From: CAHJXF01 sp038240015
GTDB taxonomy: Bacteria > Pseudomonadota > Gammaproteobacteria > Burkholderiales > Burkholderiaceae_D
Direction of reading: 5' to 3'
DNA: 6,799 bases
NCBI GenBank assembly: GCA_038240015.1
Contig: JBBSEF010000125.1
Span: forward strand, 1 to 6,799
Part shown: positions 1-6,149 of the stretch, one piece after another
Layout of the letters: every line of letters starts with the position of its first letter
Numbering within the stretch: the stretch's first letter is position 1
Notes under the pieces: generated by a model
Told to the model about the DNA's origin: nothing
What the model saw: only the letters and a program-made list of their open reading frames with translations
The model's database searches: none
Made by a program: the position numbers and the translations under genes

Positions 1-1343
1 CCTATCTCGTCTCGGCGGTGCTCTTCATCCTCGCATTGAAGGGTCTGTCGTCGCCGCTCACGTCACGTCGCGGCAACGTCTTCGGCATGATCGGCATGGC
101 GATCGCGGTCGTGACGACGCTGTTGGTTGCCGATCGTCCGATCCTGTGGCTGATCGGCGGCGCGATCCTGATCGGCGCGGCGATAGGCGCGACTGCGGCG
201 CGGCGCGTGCAGATGACCAAGATGCCCGAGCTGGTCGCGGCTTTTCATTCGCTGGTCGGCATCACGGCGGTGCTGATCGCCATCGCCGCGATCTTTCATG
301 CAGGCGAAGAGCACACCGGCGCGCAGAAGGTCGAACTTTTCCTCGGCGCCTTCATCGGCGCGATCACGTTCACCGCATCGTTGATCGCATTCGGAAAGTT
401 GTCGGGACGCGTGACCGGAAAGCCGGTCAGCTTCGCCGGTCAGCATCCGCTCAACCTGCTGCTCGCGCTGGCGATGCTCGGCTTCGGCATCGCCTACTTC
501 CTCACGGGCAGCGCGACCGCGTTCCTGATCATGGTCGCGATCGCGCTCGTGCTCGGTGTCACATTGATCATCCCGATCGGCGGCGCCGACATGCCGGTGG
601 TGGTGTCGATGCTGAACAGCTATTCGGGGTGGGCTGCGGCCGGCATCGGCTTCACGCTCAACAATCCGGTGCTGATCATCGCGGGCTCGTGCGTAGGCTC
701 GTCGGGCGCGATCCTCTCGTACATCATGTGCAAGGCGATGAACCGCTCGATCATCGCCGTGCTGCTCGGCGGCTTCGGCGCCGACGTGTCGGCCGCCGAC
801 GCGGGCGACGGCGCGCCGAAGAACTACAAGTCCGGCAGTGCCGAAGACGCGGCCTTCCTCTTGAGCAACGCCGAAAGCGTCGTGATAGTCCCGGGCTACG
901 GCCTCGCCGTCGCGCGCGCGCAGCACGCGTTGAAGGAGTTGGCCGAAAAGCTCACACACGCGGGCGTGTCGGTCAAGTACGCGATCCATCCGGTCGCGGG
1001 CCGCATGCCGGGCCACATGAACGTCTTGCTCGCCGAAGCCGAAGTGCCGTACGACCAGGTGTTCGAGATGGAAGACATCAACGGCGAGCTCGGCCAAGTC
1101 GACGTGGTACTCATCCTCGGCGCCAACGACGTCGTCAACCCCGCCGCGCGCACGCCCGGCAGCGCGATCTTCGGCATGCCGATCATCGAGGCCTACAAGG
1201 CCAAGACCATCATCGTCAACAAGCGCTCGATGGCCGCAGGTTATGCGGGTCTCGACAACGAACTGTTCTACATGGACAAGACCATGATGGTGTTCGGGGA
1301 TGCGAAGAAGGTGGTCGAGGAGATGGTCAAGGCGGTGGGGTAG
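1..1343 (+). CDS. pntB: NAD(P) transhydrogenase subunit beta (5' end outside window)
   Basis: Beta subunit of the proton-translocating nicotinamide nucleotide transhydrogenase. This inner-membrane enzyme uses proton-motive force to move hydride from NADH to NADP+. The frame is open from the first base, with 446 complete codons visible; E. coli PntB has about 462 residues, so only a short N-terminal piece is missing. The first two thirds are hydrophobic membrane segments. His82, in the AFHSLVG stretch, corresponds to the conserved membrane histidine of the proton path, and GGADMPVVVSMLNSYSGW near 193-210 is a family signature. The C-terminal NADP(H)-binding domain shows GYGLAVARAQ (298-307), GRMPGHMN (333-340), GAND (373-376) and NKRSMAAGYAG (406-416), where Lys-Arg contacts the NADP phosphate in the family. 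pntA is expected just upstream, outside the window. No damage is seen. Identification is secure; only the start is unknown. Confidence 0.97.
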   Translation, partial: YLVSAVLFILALKGLSSPLTSRRGNVFGMIGMAIAVVTTLLVADRPILWLIGGAILIGAAIGATAARRVQMTKMPELVAAFHSLVGITAVLIAIAAIFHAGEEHTGAQKVELFLGAFIGAITFTASLIAFGKLSGRVTGKPVSFAGQHPLNLLLALAMLGFGIAYFLTGSATAFLIMVAIALVLGVTLIIPIGGADMPVVVSMLNSYSGWAAAGIGFTLNNPVLIIAGSCVGSSGAILSYIMCKAMNRSIIAVLLGGFGADVSAADAGDGAPKNYKSGSAEDAAFLLSNAESVVIVPGYGLAVARAQHALKELAEKLTHAGVSVKYAIHPVAGRMPGHMNVLLAEAEVPYDQVFEMEDINGELGQVDVVLILGANDVVNPAARTPGSAIFGMPIIEAYKAKTIIVNKRSMAAGYAGLDNELFYMDKTMMVFGDAKKVVEEMVKAVG

Positions 1344-1361
1344 GGCGCGGCGCTCTTTCGC

Positions 1362-1826
1362 TCACTGCAGGAACTGCGTATCCCCCGCCACCTGCGGCGG
1401 AATCTTGATCGCGATCGCCTTGAATCGACCCGACGTCGCGACCGTACCCGCATGCGCGGTGCCGCGCGGAATGATGATCAGGTCGCCGGGCTTGATGGTT
1501 CGTTGCGTGTCGCCCAGCCACGCGGTTCCGGTGCCTTCGAGGATGTACTGAATCTCGTCGGACCCCGCGTGAAAGTGCTTGCCGACGTTGCCCTGCTGCA
1601 CGGCGATGGTGGCCTTGTCGGTGACGACCAGCGTCTTCGAGCGCAGGTCGGTATTCGGCAGGATGGCGCCGAGTTCGGTTTCGCCGAGCGCGTTCACGTC
1701 GATGATCTGCGCCTGCAGCGGTGCGGGCGCCGGCGCTTGCGCTTGCGCGAGCGGCAGCACGCGCGAGGTGGCTAGACCGGCGACGAAAGCGACGGTGACG
1801 AGGGCAACGGTGCGTTCGGTCCGCAT
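1362..1826 (-). CDS. Secreted single-domain cupin protein
   Basis: A 154-residue exported protein with one cupin domain; its substrate cannot be told from sequence. The N-terminus (residues 1-31) is a Sec-type signal: Arg-containing start, hydrophobic VALVTVAFVAGLA, and an AQA cleavage site, followed by an Ala/Pro-rich linker. Cupin motif 1 is intact: G82, H84, H86, E91 and G98 fit G(X)5HXH(X)4E(X)6G. Motif 2, GDLIIIPRGTAH (114-125), supplies the third histidine, H125. The usual Asn at the end of motif 2 is replaced. The three His plus Glu set predicts a bound divalent metal. I chose the third in-frame ATG because GAGGAG lies 6 bases upstream of it; starting at 1853 would put that site inside the gene and add nine residues before the signal peptide. 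The gene converges on pntB with 18 bases between stops. It could be an enzyme (dioxygenase- or isomerase-like) or a binding protein. Confidence 0.88.
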   Translation of the reverse strand: MRTERTVALVTVAFVAGLATSRVLPLAQAQAPAPAPLQAQIIDVNALGETELGAILPNTDLRSKTLVVTDKATIAVQQGNVGKHFHAGSDEIQYILEGTGTAWLGDTQRTIKPGDLIIIPRGTAHAGTVATSGRFKAIAIKIPPQVAGDTQFLQ

Positions 1827-1832
1827 GAACAT

Positions 1833-1838
1833 CTCCTC
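1833..1838 (-). promoter_or_regulatory. Ribosome binding site deciding the cupin start
   Basis: GAGGAG on the minus strand, 6 bases before the ATG at 1826-1824. Two earlier in-frame ATGs (1853 and 1832) lie upstream of or directly against this site, so it argues for the 154-residue product rather than the 163-residue one. Confidence 0.75.
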
Positions 1839-1990
1839 AGTTTGTTTGAACATCGTGACGTCGCAGCGCGAAGTGGCGTCGGGACGGCTTGCGCGCTAGC
1901 GTAGACGAGGGACCGCCCGCTTGTCGATCATCCTCGCACAGCCAAGTCGCTGGATTGTCGTCGCCTCATCGAAGCGATAGCAGAGCGCAA

Positions 1991-2767
1991 CTACGCCATC
2001 GCAGCGGCCCGCGCGCACGGGTAGTACGGCGCGGGCAGAGATTCGAAGCCCGGACGCGCAAAATAATAGCCCTGGAACAGCGTGACCCCTTCGTCGTCGA
2101 ACCAACGGAACTCATCTTCGGTTTCTACGCCTTCGGCGATCACGTCGATGCCGAGATCGACACACGCCTGAACGATTGCGCGGACGATGGCCTGTCGCGG
2201 GCCGTGGCCTTCGATTCCGTGAATCAATTGCATGTCGAGCTTGAGTTCGTCGGGCTGAAAGTTGGCCAGAAGATTGAGTCCCGAATAGCCCGCGCCGAAG
2301 TCGTCGATCGCGACGCGCATCCCTTTGCTGCGATAGACGTTGATGTGATCCGCAAAGCGTGCGTAGTTGTCGATCACCTCGCCTTCGGTCACTTCGAGAA
2401 CGATGCGGTTGGACTCGAAGCCATGCATTGCTGCGGTCTCGAGCAGCTCCGGCAGGCGAGAGTCCGCATCCTCGATACTGCGCGGGAGGAAATTGAGATT
2501 GAGACTGCATTCGGCGCCTAAACGCGCTGCAAGACCGATGGCCTTGACTCTCGCGTCATCGTCGAAACGATGCAGTGTGTCGACGCCGACAGATCCCAGC
2601 ACTTGTGACGCGGGTTCGTTGCAGGCACCGCGAATCAATGCCTCATAGGCATGGACTCTGCATGCAGCGGTATCGACGATCGGCTGGAAGGCGAACGAGA
2701 ATGCGGGCAATTTCGCGGCGGTCAGCACATGACGACCCAGATCGATCACTTCGCCCTGCGGATTCAT
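1991..2767 (-). CDS. Stand-alone EAL-domain cyclic-di-GMP phosphodiesterase, partner of BLUF protein
   Basis: A 258-residue soluble protein that is essentially one EAL domain, predicted to hydrolyse c-di-GMP to pGpG in the cytoplasm. The EAL motif is E42-A-L within YEALIRG. The other metal and substrate residues of active members are present: N90 (LNLNFLP), E125 and E128 (LEVTE), D155-D156 in IDDFGAGYSGL, K176 (ELKLD), E212 (AEGVET) and Q232 (FQGYYFARP). There is no GGDEF, HAMP, PAS or membrane segment, so sensing must come from a partner. Its ATG overlaps the stop of the BLUF gene by four bases (ATGA), with GAGG 10 bases upstream, so translation is probably coupled. The frame stays open upstream through the BLUF gene, but that part translates to Arg-rich nonsense and is not used. 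The LNFLP wording in place of the common NLSP resembles, from memory, BLUF-associated EAL domains such as BlrP1. By analogy this is the PapA-like half of a PapB-PapA system. Confidence 0.92.
   Translation of the reverse strand: MNPQGEVIDLGRHVLTAAKLPAFSFAFQPIVDTAACRVHAYEALIRGACNEPASQVLGSVGVDTLHRFDDDARVKAIGLAARLGAECSLNLNFLPRSIEDADSRLPELLETAAMHGFESNRIVLEVTEGEVIDNYARFADHINVYRSKGMRVAIDDFGAGYSGLNLLANFQPDELKLDMQLIHGIEGHGPRQAIVRAIVQACVDLGIDVIAEGVETEDEFRWFDDEGVTLFQGYYFARPGFESLPAPYYPCARAAAMA
2764..2767 (-). other. ATGA stop/start overlap coupling BLUF and EAL genes
   Basis: On the minus strand the EAL start ATG (2767-2765) and the BLUF stop TGA (2766-2764) share two bases. This is the classic arrangement for translational re-initiation and for balanced production of interacting partners. 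A GAGG sits at 2781-2778, 10 bases before the ATG, so independent initiation is also possible. Confidence 0.9.
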
Positions 2768-3240
2768 GCGGTTGTTGCCTCTGCTGCGGCGACCGCACCC
2801 GACGCCAAACGGATGCGCCAGCGACCTTCGCGAAACGCGGTCAGCAGTTTCTTTGCGCGGCCCCGATCGACGCGATCGAAGAACGAGGCATCGTCGAAGA
2901 AATCGTTGGATCCTGCGATGGCACGCAGGTCGTGTCGCGACACATCGGCGTAGCCCATGCTCCACTCGGAAAAGCTGCGCTCGGCGATGGGCTCTTCGAT
3001 GATGCGAGAAATTCGCGTATGGCGCGGGTCTGCGGATATGACGCCCAGAATGATCCCGATCTTCTCGGGATGGCCTTCGAGCACCTGGAAGAAGCTTCCC
3101 TCGACGAAGAGGAGCATGCCCGTGATGCCCAGGCGTTGATTGTTTGCGCGAGACTTTTCGAGGAGGCTTTGGAGCGCGCGGCCGTCGAAGTGGCGGGTCG
3201 CGGCACTCGCGTAGATATAGTGGCTGAGCATATCGTTCAT
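2764..3240 (-). CDS. Short BLUF-domain blue-light photoreceptor
   Basis: A 158-residue protein: a BLUF domain (about residues 5-100) plus a C-terminal helical tail, the size of short PixD/PapB-type receptors. BLUF domains bind flavin and switch hydrogen bonding around it under blue light. Aligned by eye to AppA, the key residues are present: Tyr10 (AppA Tyr21), Asn34 (Asn45), Gln52 in FFQVLEG (Gln63), Trp93 (Trp104) and Met95 (Met106). Photoactivity is therefore expected. EEPIAERSFSEWSMGY (82-97) is typical of the last strands of the fold. There is no attached output domain; the EAL gene follows with a four-base overlap and is the likely target. The first ATG has only a weak upstream GATGGG. 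An ATG three codons further in (3231-3229) is a real alternative and would give a family-like start of MLSHYIY. A sigma70-like promoter may lie at 3313-3286. Confidence 0.94.
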   Translation of the reverse strand: MNDMLSHYIYASAATRHFDGRALQSLLEKSRANNQRLGITGMLLFVEGSFFQVLEGHPEKIGIILGVISADPRHTRISRIIEEPIAERSFSEWSMGYADVSRHDLRAIAGSNDFFDDASFFDRVDRGRAKKLLTAFREGRWRIRLASGAVAAAEATTA

Positions 3241-3285
3241 CCCATCTTGTCGATGCCAAGTGCGAGTGTGCCCCGGCCTCGCCTT

Positions 3286-3313
3286 GTTATCGACAGTCCG
3301 AGCCGATACTCAA
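3286..3313 (-). promoter_or_regulatory. Candidate promoter for the BLUF-EAL pair
   Basis: On the minus strand TTGAGT (3313-3308) and GATAAC (3291-3286) are separated by 16 bases, about 45 bases before the BLUF start. Each hexamer matches the sigma70 consensus at four of six positions. It lies in the gap after the FUSC stop, so the pair could be its own transcription unit. This is a by-eye match in G+C-rich DNA and so only tentative. Confidence 0.35.
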
Positions 3314-3326
3314 GCACGCATTCTTG

Positions 3327-4442
3327 CTATTGGCGAGAAACCGCCCGTTCTACCAGCCGCCCGGTTCCTGAGCGATCGCGTTTCCGAAACGCGAACAGGG
3401 TTCCGAGAATCGCGATCGAGCAGCCGAGCACGATATCGGCGACTCTCTCTTCGACCGCATGTCGAGTGAACCCATCATCGGTCGCAATGTTCATTGCGAA
3501 GAACACCACCAGCGCCATCAGTGCGCAATGCAACCAGTAGTTGCGTCGCACGCCGAATGGAATGAAGAAGAACAGCGCGACGATGATCGCGATCAACAGG
3601 CGCGGGTCTTCGATGCGCGGTGCGACCACGAGCGCGATCGCCGCACCGATCAGGGTGCCGAACACGCGCTGAAGAACGCGCCGATAACTCGTCTGCCAGT
3701 CGGGCCACATCACGACCAGCACCGAAATCGCGACCCACGTGGGATGGGTCTCGTCGATCGCCCGGCCCGCGCTCCATCCGATCGCGCTGGCGATCAGGTA
3801 GCACGAGGCAAAGCGCAGCACGGTGTACCGATCGGCGTTGATCAGGCGCCAGGCGATGGCGAAGGTCGAGTACGCGGTTCGTGTCGTATCGGGCACGAGG
3901 ACATGCTCGAGCGTCACCCACAACCCGGCCGTGACGAAGGTTCCTGCGAGCAGAAGCAGCGCGAGCGACAGCGACTGGAGATCCGACGCGAGTACGAAAC
4001 AGAAGATCACCGCACCGAAGCGCGGCGCACGCAGAAACGGGAGGCCTGCCCACGAGAGAACGCCCGCGACGAAAGTGAGGATGCAGAACGCAGCCACGAT
4101 CGCGACCGGTTGTCCGATCACCAGGAGGGCGGTAATCGATCCCAACGCCATGAACCCGGCCGCCCATCCGATCGCATGCAGCCGCATCGCGAGCGTGCCC
4201 TCCGCGTCCGAGAGAGTGAAGAAGAGCGCGAAGCCGACCGCGAGATAAGCGGCCGATGGCTGCTTCAAAAGATAAGCGAGCACGATCGCCATCGCGATGT
4301 TGCCCACAGCGACCAGGCCGCGATGCCACGGCAGTCCGTTCGGATTGATCGCGAGCGATTCGCGGACGTAGCGGTGTGTGCCACGCGCTGCACGTCGCGT
4401 GTGAACTTGCAGGCGCGCGGGACGAAAGGGGACGTAGCGCAT
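3327..4442 (-). CDS. FUSC-family integral membrane protein, half-size
   Basis: A 371-residue inner-membrane protein with two hydrophobic blocks: about six membrane segments between residues 42 and 178, then five or six between 208 and 352, joined by a polar link around 180-208. The second block has the fusaric-acid-resistance-like (FUSC) signature: HPTWVAISVLVVMWPDWQTS (233-252), RRVLQRVFGTLIGAAIAL (254-271), then a pair of hydrophobic segments. Full-length relatives such as YccS or AaeB are near 650-720 residues with a cytoplasmic domain between the repeats. Here that domain is missing, as in many short FUSC proteins. The family is linked to efflux of aromatic acids or other small molecules; no substrate can be assigned here. 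An in-frame stop nine bases upstream limits the choice of start to this ATG or a later one, and no strong ribosome site precedes it. It lies 95 bases downstream of the zinc-peptidase gene, same direction. Confidence 0.85.
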   Translation of the reverse strand: MRYVPFRPARLQVHTRRAARGTHRYVRESLAINPNGLPWHRGLVAVGNIAMAIVLAYLLKQPSAAYLAVGFALFFTLSDAEGTLAMRLHAIGWAAGFMALGSITALLVIGQPVAIVAAFCILTFVAGVLSWAGLPFLRAPRFGAVIFCFVLASDLQSLSLALLLLAGTFVTAGLWVTLEHVLVPDTTRTAYSTFAIAWRLINADRYTVLRFASCYLIASAIGWSAGRAIDETHPTWVAISVLVVMWPDWQTSYRRVLQRVFGTLIGAAIALVVAPRIEDPRLLIAIIVALFFFIPFGVRRNYWLHCALMALVVFFAMNIATDDGFTRHAVEERVADIVLGCSIAILGTLFAFRKRDRSGTGRLVERAVSRQ

Positions 4443-4504
4443 TGAAACTCAGGTTGCGATCATCGCGCGTGCGCAATGCATCAGGCCCACGCGGACCCCT
4501 TCTG

Positions 4505-4524
4505 CCCTCTGCCCCATAAGAGGG
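4505..4524 (-). other. Small hairpin after the zinc-peptidase gene
   Basis: CCCTCT and AGAGGG form a perfect 6-bp stem with an 8-base loop, 13 bases beyond the peptidase stop. No T-run follows on the minus strand, so it is at best a weak or Rho-assisted terminator. It sits in the 95-base gap before the FUSC gene, where I found no convincing promoter. Confidence 0.25.
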
Positions 4525-4537
4525 AGTCGAACCGCAG

Positions 4538-5425
4538 TCAGGGGCTACCGGCGCCGAACGTATCGCACTGCCTGAAATCACCCGAGTCCATGCCGCGCTT
4601 GAACCAGCTCACGCGTTGCGCCGACGTGCCGTGCGTGAAGCTGTCGGGCACGACCGTGCCGCGCGTCTGCTTTTGCAGCGTGTCGTCGCCGATCGCGGTG
4701 GCCGCGCGCAACGCCTCGTCGACATCGCCCGGATCGAGCTTGATCGCGCTCTGACCGGCCGCAAGGCGATGACCCCACACGCCGGCAAAGCAGTCGGCCT
4801 GCAATTCGATGCGGACCGACACGCGGTTGTATTCGGGCTCGGACATGCGACGCCTCGCCGCATCGGTCTTGGCGGTGATGCCCAGTTGCTTCTGCACGTG
4901 ATGGCCGACTTCGTGCGCGATCACATACGCCTGTGCAAAGTCTCCTGGCGCATGGAAGCGCTGTTCGAGCAGCCGATAGAACTCGAGGTCGATGTAGATT
5001 TTTTCATCTGCCGGACAATAGAACGGACCGCTGGCCGCGACCCCCTGTCCGCACCCGGTCGCATAGGAACCGCTGAAGATGTCGAGCTTGGGTTTTCGAT
5101 ATTGCGCGCCGTTCTGCGCGAAAATTTCGGTCCACGTCTGTTCGGTATCGAGCAGCACGCGCGAGACGAAGCGCGCCGGCTTGTCGTTTGCGGGAACCTC
5201 GCGCGCAGGCTCGCTTTGCTGCTGAACCGGCGTGCCTCCGCCGCCCCCTCCACCTGCGAGTCCGAGGATCACGCTCGGATCGATGCCGAAGAAATACGAC
5301 GCGACCAGCGCGACGACCACGGTGCCGATGCCTACCGTCCGCCCGCCGAGCCCGCCGAAGCTTCGACCGCCCGATCCGCGTACGTCTTCGACGTTCTCGC
5401 TTTGTTGTCCGTCGTCCCACTGCAT
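4538..5425 (-). CDS. ypfJ: YpfJ-type neutral zinc metallopeptidase, membrane anchored
   Basis: A 295-residue member of the putative neutral zinc metallopeptidase family (E. coli YpfJ is about 287 residues). The N-terminus MQWDDGQQSENVEDVRG is typical of the family. A Gly-rich stretch and one membrane segment (about 31-47) come next, then a Gly7/Gln-rich linker (58-70) and the catalytic domain. The zinc site is HEVGH at 171-175 (His171, Glu172, His175), and IELQADCFAG (206-215) carries the downstream acidic residues expected to complete it. Cysteines 125, 137, 212 and 287 could form disulfides if the domain is periplasmic. The start at 5425 has AGGGAG 6 bases upstream; extending to 5461 would add an Arg-rich segment and bury that site. 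The physiological substrate is unknown. A long hairpin separates it from the CHRD gene upstream, so it is probably transcribed separately. Confidence 0.92.
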   Translation of the reverse strand: MQWDDGQQSENVEDVRGSGGRSFGGLGGRTVGIGTVVVALVASYFFGIDPSVILGLAGGGGGGGTPVQQQSEPAREVPANDKPARFVSRVLLDTEQTWTEIFAQNGAQYRKPKLDIFSGSYATGCGQGVAASGPFYCPADEKIYIDLEFYRLLEQRFHAPGDFAQAYVIAHEVGHHVQKQLGITAKTDAARRRMSEPEYNRVSVRIELQADCFAGVWGHRLAAGQSAIKLDPGDVDEALRAATAIGDDTLQKQTRGTVVPDSFTHGTSAQRVSWFKRGMDSGDFRQCDTFGAGSP

Positions 5426-5431
5426 GGTGTT

Positions 5432-5437
5432 CTCCCT
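5432..5437 (-). promoter_or_regulatory. Ribosome binding site deciding the zinc-peptidase start
   Basis: AGGGAG on the minus strand, 6 bases before the ATG at 5425. It supports the 295-residue protein with the family-typical MQWDD start over a 307-residue reading from 5461. Confidence 0.75.
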
Positions 5438-5481
5438 GACGCGTGTTCGTGTTCGACTCAAGCCCTCGTCAAGTCGAGCAA

Positions 5482-5514
5482 CCTCGTCCGCTTCGGGTTG
5501 CGAAGCGGACGAGG
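5482..5514 (-). terminator. Perfect 14-bp hairpin, probable CHRD gene terminator
   Basis: CCTCGTCCGCTTCG (5482-5495) and CGAAGCGGACGAGG (5501-5514) are exact reverse complements separated by a five-base loop. On the minus strand the structure begins 28 bases after the CHRD stop and ends 56 bases before the zinc-peptidase start, where a terminator would be expected. The stem is very stable, but no T-run follows (TTGCTCGACTTG on the minus strand), so it is not a textbook intrinsic terminator. It could instead be an mRNA-stabilising hairpin or a copy of a dispersed palindromic repeat. Confidence 0.5.
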
Positions 5515-5542
5515 CTCCTCACTGCGTTCGGGATGCCGACTC

Positions 5543-6001
5543 TTACTTCAACTGCGCGCGGACCTCGCCTCCCGGGTTGGCCGCGCTGTGGACGTTCACG
5601 TACAGATTGCCCGCCTTGTAGGCATCATATTGCGCATCGGTCAACTTCGCTCCCGGAGGCGCCGAGAAGGTATTGCCGCTTTGCACGAACGGAACGATCA
5701 CCGGACCTGCGACGTTTTTGGCGCCCGTATGGATGTGAGCCGCGGTCGGCGTCATGCCGGTGACAGTGACCGAGCCGGACACCGAATGATCGGCCGCGAC
5801 CGTGATCGTTCCGGTACCGGAGGCCTGCGTCGTGACGGCGGGCACTTCATTCGCGCCCGTGAGCGTGAGCTTCTCGCCCGTGACCATCGCCTTCATCTCT
5901 TTCATGTCTTTCTTCATCTCCATCTGCGAACATGCGGCCAGTGCGAGCGCGCCGGCGACGATGGCCATTCGAACCGCGGTCGTGCGAGTGCTGTGAATCA
6001 T
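5543..6001 (-). CDS. CHRD-domain lipoprotein
   Basis: A 152-residue predicted lipoprotein with a single CHRD domain (named from chordin; also common in bacterial exported proteins, with no established biochemical function). Residues 1-23 are a signal peptide with a LAAC lipobox, making Cys24 the lipidated residue. Ser at +2 suggests outer-membrane sorting. Residues 25-44 form a short linker rich in Met and Lys (MEMKKDMKEMKAM). The CHRD domain follows (about 45-152), with family hallmarks: LTGANEVPAV near the start, ASGTGTITV, AHIHTG (88-93), a GPVIVPF stretch (99-105), LYVNVHSAANPGGEVRAQL (133-151) at the end. The ATG at 6001 has AAGGAG five bases upstream and a good promoter just before that; an extension to 6232 would cross both and has no signal. 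It is divergent from the DUF72 gene. The His pair in AHIH might bind metal, but that is inference. Confidence 0.93.
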   Translation of the reverse strand: MIHSTRTTAVRMAIVAGALALAACSQMEMKKDMKEMKAMVTGEKLTLTGANEVPAVTTQASGTGTITVAADHSVSGSVTVTGMTPTAAHIHTGAKNVAGPVIVPFVQSGNTFSAPPGAKLTDAQYDAYKAGNLYVNVHSAANPGGEVRAQLK

Positions 6002-6006
6002 GGTGT

Positions 6007-6012
6007 CTCCTT
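6007..6012 (-). promoter_or_regulatory. Ribosome binding site of the CHRD gene
   Basis: AAGGAG on the minus strand, five bases before the ATG at 6001. It fixes this start rather than the upstream in-frame ATG at 6232, and places the lipoprotein signal at the N-terminus. Confidence 0.8.
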
Positions 6013-6021
6013 GATCGAGGG

Positions 6022-6049
6022 ATTTTAGCGAAAGACGCGCCGTCGTAAA
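6022..6049 (-). promoter_or_regulatory. Sigma70-like promoter of the CHRD gene
   Basis: On the minus strand TTTACG (6049-6044) and TAAAAT (6027-6022) are separated by 16 bases. The -10 matches the consensus at five of six positions and the -35 at four of six. The predicted transcript start is near 6015, giving a leader of roughly 14 bases that just includes the AAGGAG site. It is the best promoter match in the window and stands out as A+T-rich in its surroundings. Confidence 0.55.
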
Positions 6050-6069
6050 GCGCGGAGCGCTGATGATGC

Positions 6070-6079
6070 CCGTCGACGG
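6070..6079. other. 10-bp palindrome in the divergent intergenic region
   Basis: CCGTCGACGG is a perfect 10-bp palindrome between the CHRD promoter and the DUF72 gene, just upstream of a TTGACG (6082-6087). The position suits an operator, but a short G+C-rich palindrome is expected by chance fairly often, and no second copy is evident here. The TTGACG has no good -10 partner 17 bases on (CCCAAT). Confidence 0.2.
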
Positions 6080-6144
6080 TGTTGACGCGCAAGCCTCTTC
6101 GAGGCCCAATCGGGCGTCGGAGTTCATCGCATACGACCCTTTCC

Positions 6145-6149
6145 GGAGA
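6145..6149 (+). promoter_or_regulatory. Ribosome binding site pointing to a GTG start
   Basis: GGAGA lies six bases before GTG at 6156-6158. No ATG precedes the conserved part of the DUF72 domain in this frame, so this site is the main reason for the chosen start. Confidence 0.7.

Noticed and set aside
63..1097. A 344-codon minus-strand reading frame inside pntB
   Set aside because: Antisense shadow, Arg/Asp/His-rich, no domain; pntB on the plus strand is unambiguous.
1894..1901. Palindrome CGCTAGCG upstream of the cupin gene
   Set aside because: Only eight bases, expected by chance; the 164-base gap 1827-1990 shows no convincing promoter hexamers or terminator on either strand.
1991..3259. 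A single 422-residue EAL protein starting at 3259
   Set aside because: The first ~164 residues are Arg-rich with no domain and overlap the well-formed BLUF gene in another frame; the EAL start at 2767 has its own GAGG and a coupling overlap.
3459..4445. A 328-codon plus-strand reading frame
   Set aside because: Antisense shadow of the FUSC gene, rich in Arg, Asp, Glu and His with no domain.
4500..4537. tRNA-like piece (minus strand GGTTCGACTCC) near the 3' end of the zinc-peptidase gene, a possible attachment site
   Set aside because: The T-stem does not pair properly, and no acceptor stem, CCA end or anticodon arm is present; no integrase or element boundary is nearby.
4616..6028. A 470-codon plus-strand reading frame
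   Set aside because: It lies antisense to the zinc peptidase and CHRD genes, is Arg-rich, has no recognisable domain, and crosses the hairpin; it is a by-product of high G+C coding on the other strand.
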